From NCBI GenBank assembly GCA_028279655.1, contig JANQNH010000004.1, positions 62,001-126,000 of the forward strand: 64,000 nt of DNA, in the 5' to 3' direction. Below are positions 1 through 8,452 of the stretch, piece after piece (the stretch's first letter is position 1; each line of letters starts with the position of its first letter). This DNA is from Candidatus Nanoarchaeia archaeon. Lineage in GTDB: Archaea > Nanobdellota > Nanobdellia > Woesearchaeales > JACPBV01. The notes under the pieces are model-generated. The model saw only the letters and a list, made by a program, of their open reading frames with translations. It was not told the origin of the DNA and ran no database searches. The position numbers were made by a program, and so were the translations under genes.

Positions 1-102
1 GATATTGTAGTCAATGCCCCAAAACAGAAGCTAGACATATATGGGATAGACAAAAACAAAAAAGTACATCCGGTTCTCCAAAAGGGTGAGTTTGTTGCAT
101 GA
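1..102 (+). CDS. C-terminal end of an unidentified protein (partial)
   Basis: Frame 1 is open from the first base of the window and encodes 33 residues before TGA at 100-102. The tail is Lys-rich and ends GEFVA. Its stop overlaps the next start in an ATGA arrangement at 99-102, so it is probably co-transcribed and translationally coupled with the aminopeptidase-like gene. Too little is present to assign a family. Confidence 0.6.
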   Translation, partial: DIVVNAPKQKLDIYGIDKNKKVHPVLQKGEFVA

Positions 103-1043
103 GTAGAGAAAAGGCAGCAAAGATTGTTCTGAAAACTTGTATGGGCCTAAAAAGCAATGAAAGTATCCTTATAGTTACAGACAAAAGAAAGAAAAAGTTA
201 GCCGGCATCTTCTTGAAAGAGGCCAAAAGGATTACTAAAAGGGCGAAGCTTATAGAAACAAAAATTGCCAAGGTATCTGGAGAGGAACCACCAAAAAACA
301 TTGCTGATGAGATGCAGAACTATGATGTTGAATTATTGATAACTACAAAATCTTTATCACATACAAAAGCAAGGAAAAAAGCATGTAAAAATGGATCAAG
401 GATAGCTTCCATGCCTGGCCTGAAGAGTAGCGTTCTTAATGCATTAGATATCGACTATAGGAAAATTGTAAAAGTGAATAATAGATTAATAAAAATGATA
501 TCTAAAGGGAATAAAATGAGAGTGACTACAAAAAAAGGAACAGATTTAACTATGGACATAAGAGGAAGAAGATGTTTCGATGACAATGGTTTGCTAAATA
601 AAAAAGGTTCTTTTGGTAATTTACCTGCAGGAGAGGTTGCTGTTGCACCCTTAGAAAGAAAAACAGAAGGGATCTATGTCGTAGACGCCAGTCAGGCAGG
701 ATTGGGAAAACTAAAGAAACCAATCCAGTTCCATATAAGAAAAGGTTATGCCAAGAGAATAGTAGGAGATAAAAGAAAGACAACAAAACTAAAGAAACTG
801 TTAAAAAATAAGGAATATAGGGGTGTTGCTGAATTTGGGATTGGCACAAATCCAAAAGCAAGGGTTACTGGGATTATATTAGAAGATGAAAAGGCGCTTA
901 AAACCGTTCACATTGCAATAGGCAATAATGTCTCTTTCGGAGGCAGACTAAGCGTACCTGTACACCTAGATGGGGTTATCTTAAAACCTTCTGTATATCT
1001 AGATGATAAGATTATAATGAAAGAAGGAAAACTGGTTCTTTAA
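99..1043 (+). CDS. M29-like (AmpS/aminopeptidase T family) aminopeptidase
   Basis: This 314-residue protein resembles leucyl aminopeptidases of the AmpS/PepS/aminopeptidase T family (peptidase family M29), metal-dependent cytosolic exopeptidases that trim N-terminal residues from peptides. Visible family marks are the NLPAGEV segment near residue 174, with a likely metal-ligand Glu, the AEFGIGTN segment near residue 248, and the C-terminal HIAIGNN and VPVHLDGV stretches with the expected His and Asp ligands. It is shorter than the classical enzymes of about 400 residues, with a compact Lys-rich N-terminal half, so it may be a diverged branch. The ATG at 99 overlaps the preceding stop. PAN lies just downstream, so a role in finishing proteasome products is possible but inferred. 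Confidence 0.75.
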   Translation: MSREKAAKIVLKTCMGLKSNESILIVTDKRKKKLAGIFLKEAKRITKRAKLIETKIAKVSGEEPPKNIADEMQNYDVELLITTKSLSHTKARKKACKNGSRIASMPGLKSSVLNALDIDYRKIVKVNNRLIKMISKGNKMRVTTKKGTDLTMDIRGRRCFDDNGLLNKKGSFGNLPAGEVAVAPLERKTEGIYVVDASQAGLGKLKKPIQFHIRKGYAKRIVGDKRKTTKLKKLLKNKEYRGVAEFGIGTNPKARVTGIILEDEKALKTVHIAIGNNVSFGGRLSVPVHLDGVILKPSVYLDDKIIMKEGKLVL

Positions 1044-1053
1044 AAACCAAAGT

Positions 1054-1062
1054 TTTTTAAAT
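1054..1062 (+). promoter_or_regulatory. TATA box of the PAN gene
   Basis: A TTTTTAAAT-type TATA element lies about 26 nt upstream of the ATG at 1084, so transcription should begin at or next to that ATG. This leaderless geometry favours ATG 1084 over the in-frame TTG at 1075. Confidence 0.55.
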
Positions 1063-1083
1063 AGTCATCTACTTTTGATAAGC

Positions 1084-2238
1084 ATGCCACCATCAGATAC
1101 TAACGAAAGAAACATACTGGATAGTGTTATATACAAGTATACTTCTAGCCCAACACAAATAGAGGATGAAAACAAGATATTAAAAGAGACACTAAATAAA
1201 TTAAGGCAGGAAATAGAAAAGCTGAAGTCTCCTCCGTTGATGGTATGTGAAGTGAAGGAGATCAATGAAAAAACAGCAATAATATCGATCCCAAATGGGA
1301 ATCAGTTCTGTGTTAACCTTTCAGAAGGATGTGGTAAGCTAAAAGCAGGAGATATGATACTTGCTGAGCAGAAAAACCTGACTATAATAAAGAAAGTTCC
1401 TACAACAAAGAAGTTTAATGTTGAGAAATTTGTTATTGTCGAAAAACCAACTGTAACATGGAGTGAAATTGGAGGGCTGGATAACCAGATCAAAGAAACA
1501 AAAGAAGTAATAGAGCTGCCTTTGAAAAAACCAGAATTGTTCAAAAAAATCGGGATAAAACCTCCAAAAGGAATCTTACTATATGGACCACCAGGTACTG
1601 GAAAGACCCTTCTCGCTAAGGCAGTAGCGAATTCTACTGATTCAACATTCATAGAGATAGTAGCTGCCGAACTGGTTCAGAAATTCATCGGTGAAGGGGC
1701 AAAGCTGGTCAAAGAGATATTTGAGATGGCAAGAAAAAAGGCCCCTGCAATAGTATTCATTGACGAACTGGATGCTTTAGCTGCAAAAAGGATGGAGATA
1801 GGGACATCCGGAGAAAGAGAGGTAAACAGAACCTTCATGCAACTCCTTGCTGAACTAGACGGATTTGACCCTCTAGATAATGTAAAGATAATCGGAGCAA
1901 CAAACAGAAAAGATATCCTAGACGCCGCAATAACAAGACCAGGGAGGCTTGATAGGCTTATCAAGGTCGGAGTACCAAATAAAGAAGCAAAATTAGAGAT
2001 ATTCAAGATCCACAGTAAAAACATGAGCCTGGAAAAAGGGATTAATCTAAAGACCCTGACAGACAAGATGGAGAACTTCTCAGGAGCAGAGATACATGCC
2101 GTATGTACAGAAGCAGGATATTTCGCAATTAGAGAAGATAGGACAACAGTAAAAAAAGAAGACCTGATTAAAGCAATTGAAAAGGTCAAAAAGGAAGAAA
2201 AACTTGAAGGCGAAGATTATTTAAGGTATTTTGGATAA
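1084..2238 (+). CDS. pan: Proteasome-activating nucleotidase (PAN)
   Basis: PAN is the hexameric AAA+ ATPase that unfolds substrates and feeds them to the archaeal 20S proteasome. The 384-residue product has an N-terminal coiled coil (about residues 20-55), an OB-type interdomain, then the AAA+ module with Walker A GPPGTGKT (about residue 168), Walker [11 protein letters not shown] (about 223), an Arg-finger region with RPGRLDR, and a C-terminal helical domain ending near residue 380. The C terminus reads LRYFG: the last three residues are Tyr-Phe-Gly, so the usual penultimate Tyr of the HbYX gate-opening motif is replaced by Phe. The start is ATG 1084, supported by the TATA spacing. A small membrane protein gene follows after 3 nt. 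Confidence 0.93.
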   Translation: MPPSDTNERNILDSVIYKYTSSPTQIEDENKILKETLNKLRQEIEKLKSPPLMVCEVKEINEKTAIISIPNGNQFCVNLSEGCGKLKAGDMILAEQKNLTIIKKVPTTKKFNVEKFVIVEKPTVTWSEIGGLDNQIKETKEVIELPLKKPELFKKIGIKPPKGILLYGPPGTGKTLLAKAVANSTDSTFIEIVAAELVQKFIGEGAKLVKEIFEMARKKAPAIVFIDELDALAAKRMEIGTSGEREVNRTFMQLLAELDGFDPLDNVKIIGATNRKDILDAAITRPGRLDRLIKVGVPNKEAKLEIFKIHSKNMSLEKGINLKTLTDKMENFSGAEIHAVCTEAGYFAIREDRTTVKKEDLIKAIEKVKKEEKLEGEDYLRYFG

Positions 2239-2241
2239 AAG

Positions 2242-2670
2242 ATGGTTTTTCAAGGTTTGGATAAAATCTCTGGAGATAGATTTTATACATTCCTTCTTGC
2301 TGTACTAGCATTCTTAATTCCCGGATTGATATACATTTATAATTTTAAATTTGATTTGTTCCTGTCTCTTGACCTTGGAAAACTCATATTAGTATGTATA
2401 CTATATTCAACACCTATTTTTATTCTTGGAATCCTTTATGGAGCAGAAAAGATAACAGATAAACAGAAAGACTATAGAATTAAAGTAGTTTTAGGTGCTT
2501 CAGCATTTTCATTGGTTATCCCAATAGCCTATTACATAGTTTATTTGGGATTAACATTTAAGTTTAGCATAGATTTTATAACTGTCATGTATACGTTTTC
2601 AGTTATTATGGCAATAATTATGATACTAATTGAAAAATTTGAGATTCTTTTTTCTTCTAAAGAAAAATAG
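2242..2670 (+). CDS. Small integral membrane protein, four predicted TM segments
   Basis: This 142-residue protein is not recognised. It has four hydrophobic stretches, at about residues 13-33, 44-66, 80-104 and 112-133, separated by short charged loops, and ends in a Lys/Glu tail. No catalytic motif is visible. The ATG lies 3 nt after the PAN stop, so it is very probably read from the PAN transcript. A link to membrane-protein turnover would be a guess from context only. Confidence 0.7.
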   Translation: MVFQGLDKISGDRFYTFLLAVLAFLIPGLIYIYNFKFDLFLSLDLGKLILVCILYSTPIFILGILYGAEKITDKQKDYRIKVVLGASAFSLVIPIAYYIVYLGLTFKFSIDFITVMYTFSVIMAIIMILIEKFEILFSSKEK

Positions 2671-2744
2671 CGTGCGTTCAGCAGTTACTTTTCCTATCTC
2701 ATCGGCTTTCGCCTAGATGGGTGTTCACTTAATCATCACACACG
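2671..2744 (-). ncRNA. Candidate C/D-box small RNA
   Basis: On the minus strand a closing stem (2738-2744 with 2671-2677, seven pairs, one of them G-U) brackets a box C sequence UGAUGA (2733-2738) and a box D sequence CUGA (2678-2681), the arrangement that forms the K-turn of archaeal C/D sRNAs. Between them is a strong hairpin (2698-2721 on the plus strand) capped by a GAAA tetraloop, in the place usually taken by boxes C' and D'. The stretch just upstream of box D (about 2682-2695) would be the guide. It lies immediately 3' of the Trm5-like gene on the same strand and could be processed from its 3' UTR. The target was not identified; a plain structured 3' UTR is the alternative. Confidence 0.5.
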
Positions 2745-2772
2745 CCACTACATCAGAATCAGTTTTTCTTTA

Positions 2773-3600
2773 TTAAACTATCTCAAAATCCACACAAATT
2801 CTATAAATCCCAGGTCCAAAATGCCCACATTTAACTAATCTTAGGATTTTATACATCTTCTTCAACCTAGCACAAGCCGAATCTATCTTCTCCTCTGCCT
2901 TATCAAACTCATTCTCATGCAAAAAGTCATAGAAATGAACAATCCCTTTCTTCTTAACAGCCTTCAAAGCAACATCTAGATAATCCTCTGCACTTCTAGG
3001 CAAAGGCATCAGAACCCTATCAAATTTCTTCCTTAATCTTGGAACAACAGAGTTAACGTCTCCTTTAAACAACCTAACATTCCCAACCTTATTCAAAAGA
3101 ATATTCTCTTTTTGAAATTCACAAGCGTATGGATTTATCTCCACTGAATAGACTTCCTTAGCATTGGTGTTCTTTGCTATACCTATTGAAAAAGGACCAA
3201 CTCCAGAAAACATAACAAGCACAGATTCCCCATCTTTGACCAGATTATTGATCCTCTCCCTTTCAGTAGAAGACCTCACAGAATAATATGTCTTTTCAGG
3301 ATTGAGCCTCAACCTGATATTATTCTCCTTAAGTTCTGTCTTTTTCCTTCTCTCTCCTGCGATGATCTTAAGCTTGGGTGTCCGATATTTTCCTGAGTAT
3401 TTCTTAGTCTTCTTAAGTACGACCTTCAGGTGTGAATTCAGCTTCAACAAAGATTCTCCTATCATCTTCTCTTTCCCACTCAGCTCAGCAGGAAAATCAG
3501 AAAATATCCCTAAGTCTCCTACCATATCAAACGAAGAAGGGACTAATTCCAGCTGTTTATTAGTAAGCTTCCCATTTAATAATTCCTTTAGTTTAACCAT
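2773..3600 (-). CDS. Trm5/TYW2-family tRNA methyltransferase
   Basis: The 275-residue protein belongs to the Met-10+/Trm5 class I methyltransferases. These transfer a methyl (or aminocarboxypropyl) group from SAM to G37, or its wyosine derivative, of tRNA. The SAM-binding Rossmann fold is visible: VLVMFSGVGPFSIGIAK (motif I, about residue 137), then EINPYACEFQKENI (the NP-A motif of this family), KGDVNSV, and LMPLPRSAEDYL in place of the catalytic NLP motif. It is shorter than full Trm5 (about 330 residues or more) and lacks a clear N-terminal D1 domain, so it may be a Trm5a/c-type or Taw-type enzyme. Its stop is followed by the candidate C/D RNA, and its ATG abuts the FEN1 stop, so they form one operon. 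Confidence 0.82.
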   Translation of the reverse strand: MVKLKELLNGKLTNKQLELVPSSFDMVGDLGIFSDFPAELSGKEKMIGESLLKLNSHLKVVLKKTKKYSGKYRTPKLKIIAGERRKKTELKENNIRLRLNPEKTYYSVRSSTERERINNLVKDGESVLVMFSGVGPFSIGIAKNTNAKEVYSVEINPYACEFQKENILLNKVGNVRLFKGDVNSVVPRLRKKFDRVLMPLPRSAEDYLDVALKAVKKKGIVHFYDFLHENEFDKAEEKIDSACARLKKMYKILRLVKCGHFGPGIYRICVDFEIV

Positions 3601-4635
3601 CTAAACAAAATCCCCCAGTCCTTTCTGCTCCCTTTTATCAGTCTCTTTCAATAATTTCTTCATCATACCTCCAATCCTCTCTTCAGAAAAATCATGCCTA
3701 TCTACCAAGATCTTCAAAATCTTCTCTTTATCAATACCTCTCCACTTAAGGTCATACTCATCAGTAACAGGTATTTTCTTAATAAGGTAGAAGACCTCTG
3801 TCCATGGAAAATCAAAATGATCCTTCCATTTGACTTCATTGAATAAGCCGTCAAAGTCAGTCTTGTATTTCTTAACAAACTTCAGTGCGTTCTTAGGACC
3901 TATCCCTTTAATGCCGCCAATATTATAATCTGTCCCCACGAGCATGGATAGTACGATCAGTTGATCATTATCTATACCAAGATGATTTAGGTTTTCTGTT
4001 AACTCCACCATCTCGGGTTTTACTGTCTCATAAGCTAGTTTGCTTGTCTTCTTCCTCTTCCCAACTAGATTAAGGTTCCTGACAAGCCGAGGAGTACCAA
4101 ACATAAGAACATCAGCATCACTGGTAGCAACCGCATAAGCACCCTTATTCTTAACAATATGAGATGCCTGCGCCTCTGCTTCAGAAGGGGCCTCAACCAC
4201 AGGTATCCCCAAAGCTATAAGGAATTCCTTTGCCTCATCTATCATAGTTGAAGTCAACCTGGCAGTCCTGGAAGCATACTTCCTCATCTCAAGAAGGTCC
4301 TTCTTCTTCTCTGCCTCTTTATATCTCTTCTCTGCCTCAATCTTCATATCTCTTCTCCTTTCCCTCTCCTTCTTCTTCAGTTCAGGAGCTATCCCATCAA
4401 AACAAAAGGCCAATTTCAAGCCCTTTTCCATCAGCTTAGGTATCCTACTGGACAATCCAACAAGATGGCTAGTCACATTACCTCTTGAATCAGACAGCAA
4501 AGAACCGTCCGGCTGCCTGATAGAAGTCAAAAACTGATATAACCACAAAGGAGCATCTACAACCAATGTTTTTCCAACAAGAGAATCAATATCTACCTCT
4601 TTTCTTACCAATAAATCAGTTATTGCAACTCCCAT
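3601..4635 (-). CDS. fen: Flap endonuclease 1 (FEN1)
   Basis: FEN1 cuts 5' flaps during Okazaki-fragment maturation and long-patch repair. The 344-residue product starts MGVAITDLL, the usual FEN1 N terminus, at ATG 4635; an upstream extension is open but lacks family similarity. Metal-binding acidic residues appear in VVDAPLW, AFCFDG, EAPSEAEAQAS and ATSDADVL, followed by the helix-hairpin-helix GTDYNIGGIKGIGPKNAL. The C terminus QKGLGDFV fits a PCNA-interacting peptide (Q-x-x-L-x-x-F). The start lies one base past the stop of the upstream winged-helix/nuclease-fold gene, and the stop touches the methyltransferase start, indicating an operon. Confidence 0.93.
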   Translation of the reverse strand: MGVAITDLLVRKEVDIDSLVGKTLVVDAPLWLYQFLTSIRQPDGSLLSDSRGNVTSHLVGLSSRIPKLMEKGLKLAFCFDGIAPELKKKERERRRDMKIEAEKRYKEAEKKKDLLEMRKYASRTARLTSTMIDEAKEFLIALGIPVVEAPSEAEAQASHIVKNKGAYAVATSDADVLMFGTPRLVRNLNLVGKRKKTSKLAYETVKPEMVELTENLNHLGIDNDQLIVLSMLVGTDYNIGGIKGIGPKNALKFVKKYKTDFDGLFNEVKWKDHFDFPWTEVFYLIKKIPVTDEYDLKWRGIDKEKILKILVDRHDFSEERIGGMMKKLLKETDKREQKGLGDFV

Positions 4636-4636
4636 A

Positions 4637-5533
4637 TTATATCTGTTTAATACCCATCCCTTTAAAATCTTTTTGTAACATCTCCTTCGCCCTCTTGGTA
4701 AGCTCACCACCAGTGACTAAAAGAACAGGTAATTTCCTAAGTTGGCCCTGGGCAAATGCAGATGCCAAATCTGTATCGTTTATCTTTTTCTTGTTTTTTG
4801 CCTTGCAATAATACTCTAACGTACCCACAGCAGAGGGGACCTGAACTATGAAATCTATCTCTGTTTTCCTTATCACTTCCTTGCTTAGGATATCTATACT
4901 ATTCTTGCTAAAATAAGAGGATACCCTGTCTAAAAACAGATTTTCATCTATTCTTGGCTTCTTCTTGACTGCTTTTTTTATAGGTTGTTCAACTTCTTTC
5001 TGAACATCCTTGCCAACAGAGGGAGAAGAATCAATCTTTCTCTGCATCTCTGGCTGCACGTTTTTCTCAGCTACATTTTCTCTTTTAGTAACCTTCAAGA
5101 GGGGTTTTATCAGTTCCTCGGCCTCTTTATTTGTTGAAAGGTACCACCTCCAGAATATCTCAGAAACTCCTTGAAAATTAACCTGCAAAGGAACAGCATA
5201 GTCCTTAATGGCTCTCAAGGCTACCCTAATGACTGGATCCAGATCTTTATCTCTTAGAACTTTCCTCTGCAAAAGCATATCATAAGCCTTTTTTTCTTTT
5301 TCATGAAGGTTATCTGCAAACTTTTGCAGTTGAGATTCCTGTCCAGGTATGAAATATATTGGTGAACCGCCAACCTTTATATTGGATATCTTAAGTTTCC
5401 CATTAGAACTAAGTTCGGATAAGTGTGCAGAAGCCATTAGTATGTTAGAATTAATATGCTGTGCAATATCCGCAGGCAATACGGGCCCCTTTGTTCCGAT
5501 ATATTGAAGAATGTTCTCATTGGTTTCCGCCAT
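4637..5533 (-). CDS. Winged-helix plus PD-(D/E)XK nuclease-fold protein
   Basis: The 298-residue protein has an N-terminal winged-helix domain (about residues 1-65, pattern PADIAQHINSNILMASAHLSEL), a helical middle, a Lys/Glu linker at about 160-200, and a C-terminal domain with the order EIDFIV, then EYYCKAKNKKK, then a QGQLRKLPVLLVTGG strand-helix. That order resembles restriction-endonuclease-like folds (Asp, then E-x-K, then a Gln-bearing helix). It may be a DNA-processing enzyme or an inactive DNA-binding relative. Start ATG 5533 is preferred because a TATA box (TTTAAA near 5559) sits about 26 nt upstream. It heads the operon with FEN1 and the Trm5-like gene, which argues for a DNA-repair or replication role. 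No named family was recognised. Confidence 0.65.
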   Translation of the reverse strand: MAETNENILQYIGTKGPVLPADIAQHINSNILMASAHLSELSSNGKLKISNIKVGGSPIYFIPGQESQLQKFADNLHEKEKKAYDMLLQRKVLRDKDLDPVIRVALRAIKDYAVPLQVNFQGVSEIFWRWYLSTNKEAEELIKPLLKVTKRENVAEKNVQPEMQRKIDSSPSVGKDVQKEVEQPIKKAVKKKPRIDENLFLDRVSSYFSKNSIDILSKEVIRKTEIDFIVQVPSAVGTLEYYCKAKNKKKINDTDLASAFAQGQLRKLPVLLVTGGELTKRAKEMLQKDFKGMGIKQI

Positions 5534-5596
5534 GACCAAAAGTTAAGTTAAAGAAGTTTAAATACTTTATTGTAGTATTTTATCTCTATATGAGGA

Positions 5597-6169
5597 CTAA
5601 GGACGTATCCACTTAATCTCCCAATACGTAACATCAGACTCCTCATCAACACAACCAACCAATAATCTTTTCCTAGTAGAATGAGCTACCCTATTCTTCG
5701 CTGAAAATTCATACCATGTTAATGTACTGGCCTCATGGACAGGATAGACTATCCATTTTGCATGATCCTCCCCTGGCTTGACTCCCCTCTCATAAACCCT
5801 AAAATCTGCTCCAAACTTCAGAGCAGTCTTGATTATATACCCTCTGTTCCTGATATCCTTAAAAACGCAGTATCTGATCCAAAAGTTAGGCTCCAGCTTC
5901 TTCGCCCTCTTCAAAAACTTATCAAAGGTTATGGGCTTATTCCTCCCATTCAATATCACCAGCCGGTCTTTCTCCAGAAGATAAAGTGCCTCCAATAAAG
6001 AAAGCTGAACCTTGCCATTATCAAGTATAGTCCCATACCTGCTTTGATTATAAAGCTCTCTTGCCTCATCTGAATTCTCTGTAAGGACCCTTTCTTCAGC
6101 AAAAACAGACTTAACAGGTTTCTTCTTAGCTTCCTGCTTCTCCTTCTTTTCTTTTTTCTTTTTAGCCAT
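5597..6169 (-). CDS. endA: tRNA-splicing endonuclease (EndA)
   Basis: EndA cuts the bulge-helix-bulge at intron-exon junctions of pre-tRNA and pre-rRNA. The 190-residue length fits the homotetrameric (alpha-4) type. The catalytic triad is visible: Tyr126 in DFRVYERG, His136 in PGEDHAKW and Lys167 in HSTRKRLL. The N terminus is an unusually Lys-rich tail of about 20 residues before the fold proper. A TATA box (TTTTTAAAT near 6195) lies about 27 nt upstream of the ATG, so the mRNA is probably leaderless. It is transcribed separately from the downstream FEN1 operon, which has its own TATA box. Confidence 0.93.
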   Translation of the reverse strand: MAKKKKEKKEKQEAKKKPVKSVFAEERVLTENSDEARELYNQSRYGTILDNGKVQLSLLEALYLLEKDRLVILNGRNKPITFDKFLKRAKKLEPNFWIRYCVFKDIRNRGYIIKTALKFGADFRVYERGVKPGEDHAKWIVYPVHEASTLTWYEFSAKNRVAHSTRKRLLVGCVDEESDVTYWEIKWIRP

Positions 6170-6223
6170 ATTGCTTTTATTGTTGGTATCTAATTTAAAA
6201 ATGTTTGTTTTTTTGATTTCATT

Positions 6224-7081
6224 TTATAAGGGTGTTTTCGATTGCCCCTGCGGATCAAAACCTAATGACTCAATCGCTTTTTGGATAGATATATATACCC
6301 CTTTTTCTCCTGGTCTTTGAGAGTGTACATTAAAAACATGATAACCCGGCCCACATTTCTCTATTACAAGTTTCATTATCTGAACTAAATCATTATGATA
6401 CACCCATATTCGTTCTTGTCTAACTATTGGCTCAATTGAATCAGGAGAAAATTTTAGTTCTGAGTCATCTAATGGATCATTAGATAACCTAGTACAACCA
6501 ATTCTTAAAGATACAAATGCCTTTTCTGGATGAAGAAAACTTAGATATTCTAAGGCCCTTTCTACATTCACCTTACCTAGACTATACCAATCAGCAGGGT
6601 ACGTTGGAGTTTCCTCGGTTATTAAATCTGGAGTTTCCTGTAAATGGAGGGGCTCTTTACGAGAAATAGCCTCTTTTTCATATCTTCCATAAACACCCCC
6701 TGAACTAGAAAATATGACCATCGGACAACCATTCAAAACTGCCCCTTCTATTAAATCGATACTTCCATTAACATTTAAAGAATGTATATCTTGCCTTGAT
6801 GTTTTTCTACTTACATGGCCTGCTAAATGAACTAGCACATCAATACTTCCAGCTTTCTGAATTAACACATTTGTATCATTCGCTTCAGTCAAATCAGCAG
6901 AAAAATAATTATCTCCAGCGGTATAAACCCTTTGACAATTTTGAAAATAAGGGGGATTTTCCCTCCGAAAATCCTCAGGTGATATATGGATATCTGTCCC
7001 TATTAAGTCTATCCCTTCTTTTAATCCATACGTTAATATCTGACCCAAGGTTCCTCCAACACCAGTAATCAGTATTTTCAT
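6224..7081 (-). CDS. NAD-dependent epimerase/dehydratase (extended SDR)
   Basis: The 285-residue protein is an extended short-chain dehydrogenase, the family of nucleotide-sugar epimerases and dehydratases. The N-terminal dinucleotide-binding glycines are G7, G10 and G13 in ITGVGGTLG. Further marks are DVLVHLAGHVS, IFSSSGGVYG with the catalytic Ser/Thr position, and a Tyr-x-x-x-Lys in WYSLGKVNVE. It is slightly short, so the C-terminal substrate domain is compact and the substrate cannot be named. A TATA box (TTTATAAA near 7110) is about 28 nt from the ATG. The gene diverges from rnz and is not in an operon with the sugar-active cluster further on. Confidence 0.82.
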   Translation of the reverse strand: MKILITGVGGTLGQILTYGLKEGIDLIGTDIHISPEDFRRENPPYFQNCQRVYTAGDNYFSADLTEANDTNVLIQKAGSIDVLVHLAGHVSRKTSRQDIHSLNVNGSIDLIEGAVLNGCPMVIFSSSGGVYGRYEKEAISRKEPLHLQETPDLITEETPTYPADWYSLGKVNVERALEYLSFLHPEKAFVSLRIGCTRLSNDPLDDSELKFSPDSIEPIVRQERIWVYHNDLVQIMKLVIEKCGPGYHVFNVHSQRPGEKGVYISIQKAIESLGFDPQGQSKTPL

Positions 7082-7139
7082 ATCTCAAGGGAATGAAGCT
7101 ACTTTTATAAACCCTCATGTTGATACTAGACCAGTTACC

Positions 7140-7153
7140 AATATATTTAAATA
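7140..7153 (+). promoter_or_regulatory. TATA box of the rnz-hjc operon
   Basis: An ATATATTTAAATAA element is centred about 30 nt upstream of the rnz ATG at 7179, consistent with leaderless transcription of the rnz-hjc pair. Confidence 0.5.
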
Positions 7154-7178
7154 ATGAGCCTTGTTTTAACTATCTAAA

Positions 7179-8069
7179 ATGCAAGTAACATTCCTGGGTA
7201 CTTCCTCGATGGTGCCTACAAAGGACAGGAACCAGTCAGGGATTTTTATTAGATACAAGAACGAAGGAATTTTGATAGACTGTGGAGAAGGTACTCAAAG
7301 ACAGTTCAAACAGAAAGGGATCCCATTGACAAAGATAACCAAGATCCTTATCAGTCATTGGCATGGCGACCATGTATTTGGACTCCCAGGGGTTATGTCT
7401 ACCTTAGGATCCGCAGAGTATGAAAAGACCCTGGAGATATATGGCCCTAAAGGAACAAAAAAACACTTCGAAGCGATGTTTAAGGCCTTTGTCTTTGACA
7501 ACAGGATAAAATATGAGATCAAGGAAATAAAATCAGGAAAGATCCTTGAAAACAAAGACATTTACATAGAAACGCTTCCATTAGAACATGGCGTAACAAC
7601 AATGGGTTACTCATTGGTAGAAAAAGATATCCGGCATGTAGATGCCAAAAAAGCAAAGAAACTAGGCATACCAAATGGCCCATTGATGGGGAAATTACAA
7701 AGAAACGAAACAGTAAGTCACAAAGGCAAGAAAATAAATCCAAAGGATGTAACATATATAGAAAAGGGAAAGAAGATAACAGTAATTGCTGACACAGTAC
7801 CATGTAAAAACGCAGTTAAACTGGCAAAGGAAGCAGATCTTTTAATTTGTGAAGCGACCTACGACTCCAAATTACAAGAAAAGGGAGAAGCCTATGGGCA
7901 TATGACTGGAAAACAAGCAGGATTGATTGCAAACCAGGCAAACGTAAAGAAACTAGTGCTAACCCACTTCTCAGCAAGATACAAAACTACCCATGAGGTA
8001 GAAGAAGATGCAAAGGGGGTATTCAGTAATTCCATAGCCGCAAAAGACTTCATGGTGTTTGATGTATGA
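7179..8069 (+). CDS. rnz: tRNase Z (RNase Z)
   Basis: tRNase Z removes the 3' trailer of pre-tRNA. The 296-residue protein is the short form. The metallo-beta-lactamase core is clear: N-terminal FLGTSSMVPTKDRNQSG, the metal motif SHWHGDHVFGLPG (H-x-H-x-D-H, about residues 59-65), LEHGVTTMGYSL, ADTVPC, CEATYD and the late His in LTHFSARY. The stretch around residues 150-185 contains the PNGPLMGKLQ segment typical of this family. The stop overlaps the Hjc start in an ATGA, indicating translational coupling. Confidence 0.93.
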   Translation: MQVTFLGTSSMVPTKDRNQSGIFIRYKNEGILIDCGEGTQRQFKQKGIPLTKITKILISHWHGDHVFGLPGVMSTLGSAEYEKTLEIYGPKGTKKHFEAMFKAFVFDNRIKYEIKEIKSGKILENKDIYIETLPLEHGVTTMGYSLVEKDIRHVDAKKAKKLGIPNGPLMGKLQRNETVSHKGKKINPKDVTYIEKGKKITVIADTVPCKNAVKLAKEADLLICEATYDSKLQEKGEAYGHMTGKQAGLIANQANVKKLVLTHFSARYKTTHEVEEDAKGVFSNSIAAKDFMVFDV

Positions 8070-8452
8070 GCAGTAAATCCAAAGGACTAAACGCTGAAAG
8101 AGACCTAGTACATAAATTCTGGAGCAAAGGGTGGGCTGGCGTAAGGATAGCTGGCTCTGGATCTATGAGGTATCCTTCTGCTGATATCCTAGCAACTAAC
8201 AAACTAAGAAAACTAGCTATAGAATGCAAGACCACAAAAAAGGTTGGCAAGTACATTGAAAAAGAAGATATTCAACAGCTAAGAGAGTTCGCAGAGATGT
8301 TCAATGCAGAACCATACCTAGCAGTTAAATTTAACAGGAAGGAATGGTTATTCCTTACAATAGAAGATCTAGAAGAAACAGATAAAAACTTCATGATAAA
8401 TACAGAAAAAGCAGAAATAAAAGGAATACTGTTTGAAGAGTTGATAAAATAA
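8066..8452 (+). CDS. hjc: Holliday junction resolvase Hjc
   Basis: Hjc is a dimeric nuclease of the PD-(D/E)XK fold that resolves four-way junctions in recombination and fork repair. The 128-residue product has the Hjc order: KGLNAERDLVHKFW (catalytic Glu11), GVRIAGSGSMRYPSADIL (catalytic Asp) and LAIECKTTKK (E-x-K). Its length matches archaeal Hjc. It overlaps the 3' end of rnz by 4 nt and ends back to back with a minus-strand gene. Confidence 0.92.
   Translation: MSSKSKGLNAERDLVHKFWSKGWAGVRIAGSGSMRYPSADILATNKLRKLAIECKTTKKVGKYIEKEDIQQLREFAEMFNAEPYLAVKFNRKEWLFLTIEDLEETDKNFMINTEKAEIKGILFEELIK

Noticed and set aside
2671-2760. tRNA gene between two convergent genes
   Set aside because: The element has a stem and a hairpin but no T-loop GTTCRANYC consensus, no cloverleaf and no anticodon arm. 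The box C and box D signals fit better.
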